64,000 nt of DNA from Ancylobacter sp. WKF20. GTDB lineage: Bacteria; Pseudomonadota; Alphaproteobacteria; Rhizobiales; Xanthobacteraceae. The translations under genes and the position numbers were made by a program. Below are positions 47,681 to 56,691 of the stretch, one piece after another. The stretch is taken from positions 1,488,001 to 1,552,000 of the forward strand of contig NZ_CP121679.1 in the NCBI RefSeq assembly GCF_029760895.1. Direction: 5' to 3'. Positions within the stretch are counted from its first letter, which is position 1, and each line of letters opens with the position of its first letter. The notes below the pieces were generated by a model. That model was not told the origin of the DNA. It was given only the letters and a program-made list of their open reading frames with translations, and made no database searches.

Positions 47681-49156
47681 TCAGGCCGACAGTGCCTTGG
47701 GGTCACCCGGCGCGGTCTTCCAGCCGAGCGCGGGGAAGCGCACCACGCGCCGCCCCCGGAAATCCGCCTCGCAGACGAGGTGGCCGCGCTCTTCCATATA
47801 GGTGAGCAGCCAGCGCCCCCGCGAGGGCGAGCGGCTGCCATAGGCCTTGGCCAGCACCTCATCCGCCGGCGAGGGCGCGCCCTCCATGCCGGCGCGGGCG
47901 AGCAGCAGGAACACGCCCTGCATCTCCTCCGGCAGGCCGGAGGCCTGCTCTACCGCCCGGCCCCATTCCTCACTGTCAACCCGTCCGTCGAGCCCGGCGC
48001 GTGCGATGGCGAGGCGGCGGGTGAAGTCGGCAAGGTCCGGCACCTTGGAGCCCACGCGCCGCACCCGGCAATGAACGAGGAAATCCGGGTAGAGCGAGGC
48101 GGCCGAGCGGAACGGCGCATCGCCATCAGCCACGAATTGGCGGACAATCTCCGCGACCAGTGCCTCGCGCTCGGCCTCGAAGGCGGCGGCGGCTTCCGGA
48201 TCGACCGGCACGGGCTCCGGCGGCCGCGCCTCTTCCAGGGTCTCGATGATGTCCTCGACCGGGCGCGCCTCGACCCGCCGTACCGGGGTGGGCATCGGTT
48301 CAGTGGCAAGATCGTCGAAGATCAGGTCCTGGATCTGCGCCGAGCCCAGCTCCGGGGGTGGCATCAGCTCGGGGCGGCCATTGCGGCTCGCGGTCTCGAC
48401 ATAGCCAATCTTGAGCGCCAGCGGGCGGCGCGAGAGCGCCGGGCCGAGCGCCACGAAGGAGCCGGTGTTGAGATCGCGGAAGCTCTCGGCCTGCCGCTTC
48501 TCCATGCCGAGCAGGTCCGCCGCGCGGGCCATGTCGATGTCGAGGAAGGTGCGGCCCATCAGGAAGTTCGAGGCTTCCGCCGCCACATTCTTCGCGAGCT
48601 TGGCGAGGCGCTGCGTGGCGATGACGCCGGCAAGGCCGCGCTTGCGGCCACGGCACATCAGATTGGTCATGGCCGACAGCGAAACGCGCCGCGCCTCGTC
48701 GGAAATCTCACCGGCACCTGAGGGGGCGAAAAGCTGCGCCTCGTCCACCACCACGAGCATCGGGTACCAATATTCGCGCTCGGCCTCGAACAGCCCGTTG
48801 AGGAAAGCGGCGGCCGAGCGCATCTGCGCGTCGGCGTCCAGCCCCTCAAGGTTGAACACCACCGAGGCCCGGTGGCGCCGGATGCGGGCGGCGATGCGCT
48901 GAATCTCGCCCTGCGTGCGCTCGGCATCGATCACCACATGGCCGAAGCGGTCGGCGAGGCTGACGAAGTCGCCTTCCGGATCAATGATCGCCTGCTGCAC
49001 ATGGCCGGCGCTCTGTTCCAGCAGGCGGCGCAGCAGATGCGACTTGCCCGAACCCGAATTCCCCTGCACCAGCAGGCGGGTGGACAGAAGCTCCTCCAGA
49101 TCGAGCCGTACCGGCTGGCCGGCGGTGCTGCTTCCGAGCTCGATACCGATCTTCAT
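47681..49156 (-). CDS. HerA/DUF87-like ATP-binding protein
   Basis: 491-residue P-loop ATPase of the HerA-FtsK branch. Walker A is GNSGSGKSHLLRRLLE (residue about 32), Walker B LVVVDEAQLFAPSG, followed by an arginine-rich MCRGRKRGLAGVIATQR segment that matches the family's sensor region. The C-terminal 200 residues are a charged, helical extension unlike archaeal HerA. No NurA nuclease is beside it; the DUF488 gene is divergent. The start MKIGIELGSS at 49156 is preferred over long upstream extensions. Role in DNA repair or defence is possible but not shown. Confidence 0.82.
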   Translation of the reverse strand: MKIGIELGSSTAGQPVRLDLEELLSTRLLVQGNSGSGKSHLLRRLLEQSAGHVQQAIIDPEGDFVSLADRFGHVVIDAERTQGEIQRIAARIRRHRASVVFNLEGLDADAQMRSAAAFLNGLFEAEREYWYPMLVVVDEAQLFAPSGAGEISDEARRVSLSAMTNLMCRGRKRGLAGVIATQRLAKLAKNVAAEASNFLMGRTFLDIDMARAADLLGMEKRQAESFRDLNTGSFVALGPALSRRPLALKIGYVETASRNGRPELMPPPELGSAQIQDLIFDDLATEPMPTPVRRVEARPVEDIIETLEEARPPEPVPVDPEAAAAFEAEREALVAEIVRQFVADGDAPFRSAASLYPDFLVHCRVRRVGSKVPDLADFTRRLAIARAGLDGRVDSEEWGRAVEQASGLPEEMQGVFLLLARAGMEGAPSPADEVLAKAYGSRSPSRGRWLLTYMEERGHLVCEADFRGRRVVRFPALGWKTAPGDPKALSA

Positions 49157-49357
49157 CTGCGACTGTCGAATCCTGTCAGGGGCACGCCGAGGGCTGCACG
49201 GCCGAGCCTGCGGAGGTTTAGCACGCGCGCGCGGGAGGCCAGCCGCCACCGCCGGAGAAGTCCACAGATTCGGCCCGCCCCGGCAAGACACAAACGGGGA
49301 TCGGCGCGCAGAGCGGCCAGCCTCGACAAGGCGGCAAGGGCCGTCCATGCTCACCAG

Positions 49358-49816
49358 ATGGCATTGGTTCCGCTCTTCACCATCGGCTACGAACAGGTCT
49401 CCTCCTCCGCCGTGCTCGACACGCTGGCCGGTGCGGGGGTTGACCTTCTGGTGGATGTGCGGGCGGTCGCCGCCTCGCGCCGTGCCGGCTTCTCGAAAAG
49501 CCATCTCGCCGCCGGCGTCTCCGAACGCGGCATCGGCTATCTGCACCTGCGCGGGCTCGGCACCCCGGCCGAGGGCCGGCAAGCGGCGCGCAGCGGCCAT
49601 TATGGTGAGCTGCGTCGCATCTATGACGCGCATCTGGCCACGCCGACGGCGCAGGAGCAGCTCGACGAGCTGACCGAGCTGGTGCGCGCCGGACGCCGCG
49701 TCTGCGTCCTCTGTTTCGAGCGGCACCCCGAACATTGCCACCGGCAGATGGTGGCCGATCTCATCTGCGAGCGCGTCGGCGCCCCCATCGAACACCTGTT
49801 CGCCCCGCCGGTGTGA
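49358..49816 (+). CDS. DUF488 family protein
   Basis: 152-residue protein. FTIGYEQVSSSAVLDTLAGAG, LVDVRAVAASRRAGFSK and LCFERHPEHCHRQMVADLI (with the Cys/His pattern) are typical of DUF488. Function is unknown; homologues sit beside nucleic-acid genes and the conserved Cys-His residues suggest a catalytic or metal site. It is divergent from the HerA-like ATPase, about 200 bp apart. The ribosome binding site for this ATG is weak. Confidence 0.85.
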   Translation: MALVPLFTIGYEQVSSSAVLDTLAGAGVDLLVDVRAVAASRRAGFSKSHLAAGVSERGIGYLHLRGLGTPAEGRQAARSGHYGELRRIYDAHLATPTAQEQLDELTELVRAGRRVCVLCFERHPEHCHRQMVADLICERVGAPIEHLFAPPV

Positions 49817-49907
49817 GCCGGCTGCACGATCCCCTCTCCAAACCTGCATAAAATCACGGTTCGGACCGAATCAGCGGGCGCGATTCAATTCAAGATTGAT
49901 TGAATAC

Positions 49908-49935
49908 AACCATCCGCAGGTGCTCGGATGGGTTG
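49908..49935. promoter_or_regulatory. Hairpin before the BcsS gene
   Basis: CAACCATCCG and CGGATGGGTTG pair with one bulged base, some 25 bp before the BcsS start. Just upstream, ATTCAAT and ATTGAAT form another short inverted repeat. Either could bind a regulator or fold in the leader. Positions may be off by one base. Confidence 0.3.
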
Positions 49936-49958
49936 CATTTCGTACAATCTCTCAGCCG

Positions 49959-50750
49959 ATGAGCGCGCCGATGACCGGTACGCCTGCGCCGACGCGTACC
50001 CGCGCGGCCGCGGGTCCGATCCCGGTCCTGCGCCTCGCCGCATGGGCCGCAGCGCTGCCGCTCGCCCTAGGTCTCGCGCCTTTGGCGGCGGCCGATCCGC
50101 TTACCGACAGCTTCAAGCGGCGGCTCTATTTCTATGCGGGCAGCGACATGGCCCGCGACACCTCCTATGGCTGGGCAGGCCTCGCATGGGCGCCCTTTGC
50201 CCGCATGGACGAGGACGGCCTGCGCCTACGCTTTCAGGGCGGCGGCGGGCGTTACCGCTATGAGACCGCCGACGTCGCCGGCGGCTGGAACGGCGTGAGC
50301 AAGACCGAAGCGGAGGCGCTCATCGGCTGGCAGACGCTGCGCGGTCCGCACGCTCTGGCGCTCTATGCGGGCATTGCCATGATCGACAACCAGCTCGACC
50401 TGCCCGATCCCGCCAATCAGGACCAGGGCACGCGCTATGGCGGCAAGTTGGTCGCCGAGTGGTTCTATCGCTGGGATGAGCGCGGCACGCTGTCCGCCGC
50501 GATCAGCGCTACCACCGCCGACAGCGCCGCCACCGCGCGTTTCGCCGCCGGCTGGCGGATGCTCGAGTGGCTGGAACTCGGTGTCGAAACCGCCGCCACC
50601 TCGGACTGGCCGGACCGCGACGCCCGGCTGGGCGGCTTTCTCGTAGTGCCTGTCAAGGGGCAGGAGCTGCGCGCCGCCGGCGGCTGGCGCTGGAGTTCGG
50701 ACGAGACGGATGGCGCCTATCTCACCCTGTCGGTCTACATGCCCTATTGA
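49959..50750 (+). CDS. BcsS family cellulose biosynthesis-associated protein
   Basis: 263-residue exported protein. After a hydrophobic signal (LRLAAWAAALPLALGLAPLA, ending near ADP) the mature part is beta-rich with YFYAGSDMARDTSYGWAGLA, FQGGGGRYRYETADVAGGW and a C-terminal GAYLTLSVYMPY, matching the BcsS family of rhizobial cellulose clusters, probably an outer-membrane beta barrel. No cellulose synthase gene is in the window, so the role is inferred. Start codon is uncertain; ATG 49959 or 49971. Confidence 0.75.
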   Translation: MSAPMTGTPAPTRTRAAAGPIPVLRLAAWAAALPLALGLAPLAAADPLTDSFKRRLYFYAGSDMARDTSYGWAGLAWAPFARMDEDGLRLRFQGGGGRYRYETADVAGGWNGVSKTEAEALIGWQTLRGPHALALYAGIAMIDNQLDLPDPANQDQGTRYGGKLVAEWFYRWDERGTLSAAISATTADSAATARFAAGWRMLEWLELGVETAATSDWPDRDARLGGFLVVPVKGQELRAAGGWRWSSDETDGAYLTLSVYMPY

Positions 50751-50753
50751 GGC

Positions 50754-52415
50754 TCAGGCGTCCTCCGCCTTCATGCCCTCAAGGGCGGCCGCGGCATCGA
50801 CATCGGCATGGGTGGCGATTTCATGGATCGCCAGTGCCTCCAGCTCCTCGCGGGTGTCGATATCGAGGAAGGCGCCCTCGCCCTCCACCGGCACCTCGAC
50901 CACCGCCTCGGCATTGGCGGCGATGAGATGACGCGCCCCGACATCACCCGACAGCGCCATGAGGTCGCCGAACAGCGCCCGCGACCAGGCAACGGGATTG
51001 CCGCGCCGCCCCTCGCTGACCGGCACGGCGACCAGCCGCCCCTCGGCGAGATTGAGCGCACCCGCGAGCCGGTCCACGAGCCCAAACTCGACCTTCGGCA
51101 TGTCGCCGAGCAGCACCACGGCCCGATCCACCTCCGGCGGCAGCGCGCCAATGCCGGCCCGCAGCGAGGTGGACAGGCCCTCGGCATAGGCGGGGTTATG
51201 GACGAAACGCACATTGAGCCCCGCCAGCGCCCCGCGCACCCTCTCGGCTTCGTGGCCGGTCACGACAATCACCGGCCGGGCGTGTGAGGCAAGCGCCGCC
51301 TGCACGGCACGCCGCAGCAATGGCGCGCCACCGAGATCGGCGGTGAGCTTGTGGGCATGCGGCATCCGCGTCCCGCGCCCCGCCGCCAGCACCACCGCGC
51401 CGGCAAGCCCGGTCGATGCCACGCTCTCGCGCGGCTGCGGCCTTGAGGGAATCTCCATCAGCAAGCCTCCCACGCCCATGCCCGTAATGTCGTCGCGCGT
51501 GACCGGCAGACCCGCCACCAGCCGACGCAGCACCCAGTCGAAGCCGTTGTCCTTCGGGCTGCGCGCGCAGCCCGGCGCGCCGAGCACCGGCACGGCACCA
51601 AGCCGGGCGACCAGCAGGAGATTGCCGGGATCGACCGGCATGCCGAAATGCTCGACCAAGCCGCCCGCGGCCTCAATGGCGGCCGGGATCACGTCGCGCC
51701 GGTCGGCAATCGCCGAGGCGCCGAACACGATGATGAGCTCCGCCCCTGCCTGCCGCACCTCCGCGATCGCCACCGCAAGCGCCGCCTCGTCATGCGGCAC
51801 CCGGCGCTCGAGAGCGATCCCTACCCCCATCGGAGCGAGCCGCGCAGCCGTTACGCGCAGGGTCTTGGCGATGACCTTTTCCGGCAATCCCGGCAGAAGG
51901 GTGGAAATGACCGCCACCCGCTTGAGCCGATAGGGCGCGACCTCGATCACCCGGCCGCAGGCGGCCCGCGCCGCCGCCATGGCGGGGGCGGACACGGCGA
52001 AGGGGATGATCTTCACCGTGCCGATCATCTGCCCGGCCTCGACAGCAGCGAAGGCGGGCAGCGTCGCCAGCGTCACGGCCTCGTCAATGCGGTTGAGTGC
52101 GTCGATCCCCGCACGGTCGACAACGAGAACGCCCGCTTCCGCCGCACGGATATTGGCGCGGCCGGTGAAGGCGGCATCGACCGCGGCATGGTCGCCACTC
52201 ACCGCCGCGGCGATCTCGGCGGCGGCGGCGTCCTCGTCGACATCGCCAGGCTCCAGCTGCACCGCGACGATCTCGGTAATACCGGCCTGAGCCAGCGCGG
52301 CGAGCGCGGCGGCATCGATCCGCGCGCCCTTGCGCAGCTCGGCACCGGGTACGCGCAGCGCGTGGACATTGATGGCGCCCTCCGCCTCGGCGAGCGGCAG
52401 GCGGGCGAACCTCAC
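50754..52415 (-). CDS. Molybdopterin-binding / MobA-like nucleotidyltransferase fusion (MocA-like)
   Basis: 553-residue two-domain protein. Residues 1-340 form a MoeA-like molybdopterin-binding domain (GASAIADRRDVIPAAIEAAGG; GAPGCARSPKDNGFDW). Residues 345-540 are a nucleotidyltransferase (VVLAAGRGTRMPHAHKL; VVLLGDMPKVEFGLVD; RGNPVAWSRALFGDLMAL) as in MocA, which makes molybdopterin cytosine dinucleotide for xanthine-oxidase-type enzymes. Coupled by a 4-bp overlap to the XdhC-like gene. Confidence 0.9.
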   Translation of the reverse strand: MRFARLPLAEAEGAINVHALRVPGAELRKGARIDAAALAALAQAGITEIVAVQLEPGDVDEDAAAAEIAAAVSGDHAAVDAAFTGRANIRAAEAGVLVVDRAGIDALNRIDEAVTLATLPAFAAVEAGQMIGTVKIIPFAVSAPAMAAARAACGRVIEVAPYRLKRVAVISTLLPGLPEKVIAKTLRVTAARLAPMGVGIALERRVPHDEAALAVAIAEVRQAGAELIIVFGASAIADRRDVIPAAIEAAGGLVEHFGMPVDPGNLLLVARLGAVPVLGAPGCARSPKDNGFDWVLRRLVAGLPVTRDDITGMGVGGLLMEIPSRPQPRESVASTGLAGAVVLAAGRGTRMPHAHKLTADLGGAPLLRRAVQAALASHARPVIVVTGHEAERVRGALAGLNVRFVHNPAYAEGLSTSLRAGIGALPPEVDRAVVLLGDMPKVEFGLVDRLAGALNLAEGRLVAVPVSEGRRGNPVAWSRALFGDLMALSGDVGARHLIAANAEAVVEVPVEGEGAFLDIDTREELEALAIHEIATHADVDAAAALEGMKAEDA

Positions 52416-53113
52416 GCCGCCTTCTCCCGGCGCAGCGGCTTGCGACGCAGATCGGCGATGATCTCACCGAGAATGGAGACCGCGATCTCTGCCGGGCTCA
52501 CCGAGCCGATATCGAGGCCAATGGGCGCATGGATGCGCGCAAGCTGCTCGCGCGCGAGGCCGCGCTCGGCGAGCCGTTCCAGCCGTGCCGCATGGGTCTT
52601 CCGCGAGCCGAGCGCGCCGATATAGAAGCAACCCGCGTTGAGCCCCGCCGCGAGTGCCGGATCGTCGATCTTCGGATCATGCGTCAGCGCCACCAGCGCG
52701 GTGAAGGGGTCGAGCCCCAGCTCGGGGAGCGCCACATCCGGCCATTCGGCGCGGATGTCGACACCGGGGAAGCGGTCTTCCGTTGCGAAGGCGGTGCGCG
52801 GGTCGATGATGATGACGCTGAAATCCGCCATCGCCGCCATGGGAGCGAGCGCCTGAGAGATATGCACGGCGCCGGTGATGATGAGCCGCGGCGAGGGCAC
52901 CTGCGCGGTAAGGAACACCCGCTCATTGCCGGATTCGATCAGCGCGCTCTTGCCGGTGCGAAACGCTTCACCGAGAGCCTCCGCCAGCGGATCGCCGTCC
53001 ACCTCGGCCGGACGGACGAGACGCTGGCGCCCGGAACCGAGTTCGGTGACGAGCACCGTCGCCCGGCGCGCGGCGCGCTCGGCATTCAGCATTTGCAGAA
53101 GGGCGAGGTCCAT
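52412..53113 (-). CDS. XdhC family protein (Rossmann domain)
   Basis: 233-residue protein of the XdhC/CoxI family, which binds and delivers sulfurated molybdenum cofactor. The C-terminal Rossmann-like domain has SVIIIDPRTAFATEDRFP, VALTHDPKIDDPAL, YIGALGSRKTHAARLERL and IHAPIGLDIGSVSPAEIAVSI. It shares one base (TGATG) with the upstream partner, so the two halves of an XdhC protein are encoded separately here. Confidence 0.9.
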   Translation of the reverse strand: MDLALLQMLNAERAARRATVLVTELGSGRQRLVRPAEVDGDPLAEALGEAFRTGKSALIESGNERVFLTAQVPSPRLIITGAVHISQALAPMAAMADFSVIIIDPRTAFATEDRFPGVDIRAEWPDVALPELGLDPFTALVALTHDPKIDDPALAAGLNAGCFYIGALGSRKTHAARLERLAERGLAREQLARIHAPIGLDIGSVSPAEIAVSILGEIIADLRRKPLRREKAA

Positions 53114-53436
53114 CAGGCGACCTTCTCGACATAGACGCTGATCCGCCCGCCACAGGAGAGCCCGACCTGCCACGCCGTCTCGTCCGCGACACCGAATTCC
53201 AGCAGACGCGGGCGGCCATCCTCGATCACCTCGGCAGCCTCGGCCACCACCGCACCCTCGACGCAGCCGCCGGAGACCGAGCCGAGAAACCGGCCGGCCT
53301 CGTCGATCACCAGATGGCTGCCGACCGGGCGCGGCGCCGAGCCCCAGGTCTGCACAACCGTGGCGAGTGCCACGCCATGGCCTTCCTGGCGCCAGCGTGC
53401 CGCGGCCTCCAGAACATCTTCCTCACGCGCGAACAT
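53113..53436 (-). CDS. XdhC/CoxI N-terminal domain protein
   Basis: 107-residue protein with the XdhC_CoxI N-terminal pattern: VALATVVQTWGSAPRPVGSHLVI, FLGSVSGGCVEGAVVAEA and GLSCGGRISVYVE. In many bacteria it is fused to the Rossmann half encoded by the next gene. First gene of the maturation operon CoxI-like, XdhC, MocA-like. The target molybdenum hydroxylase is not in the window. The start MFAREEDV at 53436 fits the family. Confidence 0.9.
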   Translation of the reverse strand: MFAREEDVLEAAARWRQEGHGVALATVVQTWGSAPRPVGSHLVIDEAGRFLGSVSGGCVEGAVVAEAAEVIEDGRPRLLEFGVADETAWQVGLSCGGRISVYVEKVA

Positions 53437-53522
53437 GATCCCTCGCCTTCCGCGACGATAATGCACGCAGTGCAGCATGGGCGCGCTTGCCGATAAAGCT
53501 GGAAACGATCACAAAGCCGCGC

Positions 53523-54620
53523 ATGAGCGCTTCCTCCCCTCCTGTCGCAGCGGCATCCGTGGCCAGTCTGCCGCGCACGCTGCGCCGGCCGGCCGAACTT
53601 GCCGATGCAGGCCTGCTCCCGGCCGATCACGGCCTCGACGCCCTCGCCGCGCGCTATGCCGTGGCGGTGACGCCCGCCTTGATCGCCCGGATCGACCGTG
53701 ACGATCCCGCCGATCCCATCGCCCGGCAATTCGTGCCGGATGCGAGGGAGCTGGACACCAGGGCCGAGGAACTGACCGACCCGATCGGCGATGAGGCGCA
53801 TAGCCCGGTGCCGGGCATCGTCCACCGCTATCCCGACCGGGTGCTGCTGAAGCTGGTCGGGGTCTGCGCGGTCTATTGCCGCTTCTGCTTCCGCCGCGAA
53901 ATGGTCGGGCCGGGCGCCGAGACCAGCCTGTCCGAAGCCGCGCTGGAGAGCGCCCTCGCCTATATCGCCGGGCGTCCGGAGATCTGGGAGGTCGTGCTCA
54001 CCGGCGGCGACCCGCTGGTGGCGGCGCCGCGTCGCCTTGCCGATCTGATGGCGCGGCTTGCCGCAATCGACCATGTGAAGATCGTGCGCTTCCACACCCG
54101 CGTGCCCATCGCCGCACCGGAGCGCGTGACGGCGACGCTGGTTGAGGCGCTGCGCCATCCCGGCCTCACCACCTATGTCGCCGTTCACGCCAATCACGCG
54201 CGCGAACTCGGCGCCCCGGCCCGCGCCGCCATCGCCCGGCTCGCCGATGCCGGCATCGCGCTGGTCAGCCAGTCCGTGCTGCTCCGGGGCGTGAATGACG
54301 AGGCAGATACGCTCGCCGCGCTGTTTCGCGCCCTCGTCGAATGTCGGGTGAAGCCCTATTACCTGCACCATCCCGATCTCGCGCCGGGCACCGGGCATTT
54401 CCGCCTGCCGATCGCGCGCGGGCAGGAATTGATGCGCGCCCTGCGCGGGCGGCTCTCCGGCCTCGCCCTCCCCACCTATGTGCTCGACATACCCGGCGGC
54501 TACGGCAAGGTGCCGATCGGGCCGGACTATCTCGAGCCGACGCCAGAGGGCTGGCGCGTCACCGATTATTGCGGCGGCGTTCATGCCTATGAGGCCGCGG
54601 ATGGGGCAGCGCCGCGATGA
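53523..54620 (+). CDS. Lysine-2,3-aminomutase-like radical SAM protein
   Basis: 365-residue radical SAM enzyme. The 4Fe-4S motif CAVYCRFCFRRE (near residue 117) and PLP-binding-like DIPGGYGKVPIGPDY near the C-terminus match the KamA/EpmB family; the LTGGDPLVAAPRRL and HTRVPIAAPERVT segments also fit. Short members like EpmB make beta-lysine for elongation factor P, while others form beta-amino acids. EpmA and efp are not in the window. Its 3' end overlaps the HI0933-like gene by 4 bp. The start at 53523 (MSASSPPVAAA) is preferred over one at 53487. Confidence 0.88.
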   Translation: MSASSPPVAAASVASLPRTLRRPAELADAGLLPADHGLDALAARYAVAVTPALIARIDRDDPADPIARQFVPDARELDTRAEELTDPIGDEAHSPVPGIVHRYPDRVLLKLVGVCAVYCRFCFRREMVGPGAETSLSEAALESALAYIAGRPEIWEVVLTGGDPLVAAPRRLADLMARLAAIDHVKIVRFHTRVPIAAPERVTATLVEALRHPGLTTYVAVHANHARELGAPARAAIARLADAGIALVSQSVLLRGVNDEADTLAALFRALVECRVKPYYLHHPDLAPGTGHFRLPIARGQELMRALRGRLSGLALPTYVLDIPGGYGKVPIGPDYLEPTPEGWRVTDYCGGVHAYEAADGAAPR

Positions 54621-55804
54621 CCCGGCCGGAGCGCGTGGATGTCGTGGTCATCGGCGCCGGCGCGGCGGGGATGATGTGCGCCTGGGAGGCGGCCAAGCGC
54701 GGCCGCCGCGTCGTGGTGATCGACCATGCCCGCGCGCCGGGCGAGAAGATCCGCATTTCCGGCGGCGGGCGCTGCAACTTCACCAATCGAGGCACCACGC
54801 CGAAGAACTACCTTTCCGCCAACCCTTCCTTCGCCATTTCGGCGCTGAAGCGCTACACGCCTGAGGACTTCATCCGGCTGGTGGACCGGCACGGCATCGC
54901 CTGGCACGAGAAGACGCTCGGCCAATTGTTCTGCGACGGCTCGGCGCGGCAGATCGTCGATATGCTCACCGACGGGCTGCGCGAGGCCGGGGCGGCGCTA
55001 CGGCTCTCGACCACGGTCAGTTCGGTGGCGCGCGACGGCGACGGCTTCAGCCTCGCGACCAGCGAGGGGTCGCTCGCCTGCCGCTCGCTGGTCATTGCTT
55101 CCGGCGGCAAGTCGATCCCGAAGATGGGCGCCACCGGCTTCGGCTACGAGATCGCCACGCAGTTCGGCCTGCGCCTCGTGCCGACGCGGCCGGGGCTGGT
55201 GCCGCTCACCCTCGATCCGGGCCTGCTGGAAACCATCGCCCCCCTCTCGGGCGTGGCCGTGGAGGGGCGCGCCCGGCACGGCAAGACGGCGTTCGACGAA
55301 GCCGTGCTGTTCACCCATCGCGGGCTGTCAGGTCCCGCCATCCTGCAGATCTCGTCCTACTGGCGCGAGGGCGAGGAGATCGAACTGGCGCTGGCCCCCC
55401 GCACCGATGTGTTCGGTCGCCTGCGGGAAGCGCGCAGCACAAATGGCCGGCAGGGGCCCGCGACGGCCCTCGCCGAGATCCTGCCGAAACGGCTCGCTCA
55501 GGCCATTGCCGAGCGCGAGGCGGGCGCAGGCAACCTCGCCGACCTCTCCGACAAGGTGCTGCGCCGGATCGACACCGCCGTGAATGGCTGGCGCTTCAAG
55601 CCGACCGGATCGGAGGGCTACCGCACGGCCGAGGTGACGCTCGGCGGCGTCGACACGGCCGACCTCGATTCCCGCACGCTCGAGGCGCGCCAGATGCGCG
55701 GCCTCTATTTCATCGGCGAGGTGGTGGACGTCACCGGCTGGCTCGGCGGCTACAACTTCCAGTGGGCCTGGGCCTCCGGCTGGGTCGCCGGGCAGAACGC
55801 CTGA
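54617..55804 (+). CDS. NAD(P)/FAD-dependent oxidoreductase (HI0933/BaiN family)
   Basis: 395-residue flavoprotein with GAGAAGMMCAWEAAKRGRRV at the N-terminus, the family hallmark KIRISGGGRCNFTNRG near residue 50, and GEVVDVTGWLGGYNFQWAWASG near the C-terminus. Some homologues (BaiN) reduce bile-acid intermediates; most are uncharacterised. It overlaps the radical SAM gene by 4 bp, suggesting a common transcript. Confidence 0.9.
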   Translation: MTRPERVDVVVIGAGAAGMMCAWEAAKRGRRVVVIDHARAPGEKIRISGGGRCNFTNRGTTPKNYLSANPSFAISALKRYTPEDFIRLVDRHGIAWHEKTLGQLFCDGSARQIVDMLTDGLREAGAALRLSTTVSSVARDGDGFSLATSEGSLACRSLVIASGGKSIPKMGATGFGYEIATQFGLRLVPTRPGLVPLTLDPGLLETIAPLSGVAVEGRARHGKTAFDEAVLFTHRGLSGPAILQISSYWREGEEIELALAPRTDVFGRLREARSTNGRQGPATALAEILPKRLAQAIAEREAGAGNLADLSDKVLRRIDTAVNGWRFKPTGSEGYRTAEVTLGGVDTADLDSRTLEARQMRGLYFIGEVVDVTGWLGGYNFQWAWASGWVAGQNA

Positions 55805-55807
55805 TCC

Positions 55808-56347
55808 TCAGAGACGGCGGAATTCGCGCCCGAGATAGACGAGGCTCTCCCGCGCCGGGCCGAGCGTGACATGCTCGACGCGGCCGACCAGCACGTCATG
55901 CGTCGCCACGGTGCGCGCCTCGACCAGCCGGCACTCGAAGACGGCAAGCGCGCCGACCAGGCAGGGAAGCCCGAGCGCACCCTCCTGCCAGTGCCCGACA
56001 CCGAAGCGCTGCTCGCCGGAAAGCCCGCCCCGCCCGCCAAAACTCTGCGCCACCGCCTCCTGCGCACCGGTCAGCATGTTCACCGCGAACCGCCCGGCAT
56101 GGTGGAAGGCCGGCGCCGAGAGGCTGCGCCGGTTGAGGCAGACCAGCAGCGTCGGCGGGGTATCTGAGACGGAGGCGACCGCCGTTGCGGTGAAGCCGGC
56201 CCGCCCCTCCGGCCCCCGCGTGGTGACGACATGGACAGCCGCCGCCAGCCGGCTCATCGCCTCGCGAAACAGGCCCGCATCGACGGCATGGCCATCCGTG
56301 GGCGTCGACCGGGTGCTATCGTCCACGAGGCTCTCCAGCGCGGCCAT
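55808..56347 (-). CDS. Flavin reductase family protein
   Basis: About 179-residue FMN-binding split-barrel protein of the HpaC/RutF type, supplying reduced flavin to a monooxygenase. Motifs are AVHVVTTRGPEGRAGFTATAV, TPPTLLVCLNRRS and FAVNMLTGAQEAVAQSFGG. Several ATGs are in frame upstream (56365, 56401); 56347 was chosen as the start that gives a family-typical length, with no clear ribosome binding site. No monooxygenase is adjacent. Confidence 0.85.
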   Translation of the reverse strand: MAALESLVDDSTRSTPTDGHAVDAGLFREAMSRLAAAVHVVTTRGPEGRAGFTATAVASVSDTPPTLLVCLNRRSLSAPAFHHAGRFAVNMLTGAQEAVAQSFGGRGGLSGEQRFGVGHWQEGALGLPCLVGALAVFECRLVEARTVATHDVLVGRVEHVTLGPARESLVYLGREFRRL

Positions 56348-56691
56348 CGCCGCCAAGTTGTGCATAAGACGCCGAGGCTGCGGGTGGAAGTCCCGTCGCA
56401 TGGCGCGGATGGGACCTAAACATGACCGAAAAATGAAGCCCCCGACGAAAGGAGGGGCTTTGTTGCAATTGCGACAAAACCTTGAAACGCAAGGAAAATC
56501 GGTAAAAATGGTGTCAAGACACCGTTCCATCACGCGTTTCGATCGATTGCATTTCGTCTTTCGATCGAATTGTATCTGAGAGCGACGCGCGCTAAGAGTG
56601 AAGACCCGCATACGTTGCGGGCAAGATTATAAATTATGCACACCGGATGCGTGCGGCTTTCGCCATCGGCTGAGGGGAGCCGGAAAACAAA
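56348..56691. promoter_or_regulatory. Divergent intergenic region before the liv operon
   Basis: 344 bp without a gene, clearly AT-richer than the rest. It holds GGTGTC-AA-GACACC (56510-56523), a perfect palindrome, and the direct repeat TTTCGATCGA at 56537-56546 and 56559-56568, 22 bp apart or two helical turns. These are plausible regulator sites for the liv operon. A GGGGAG ribosome binding site stands before livH. Confidence 0.45.
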
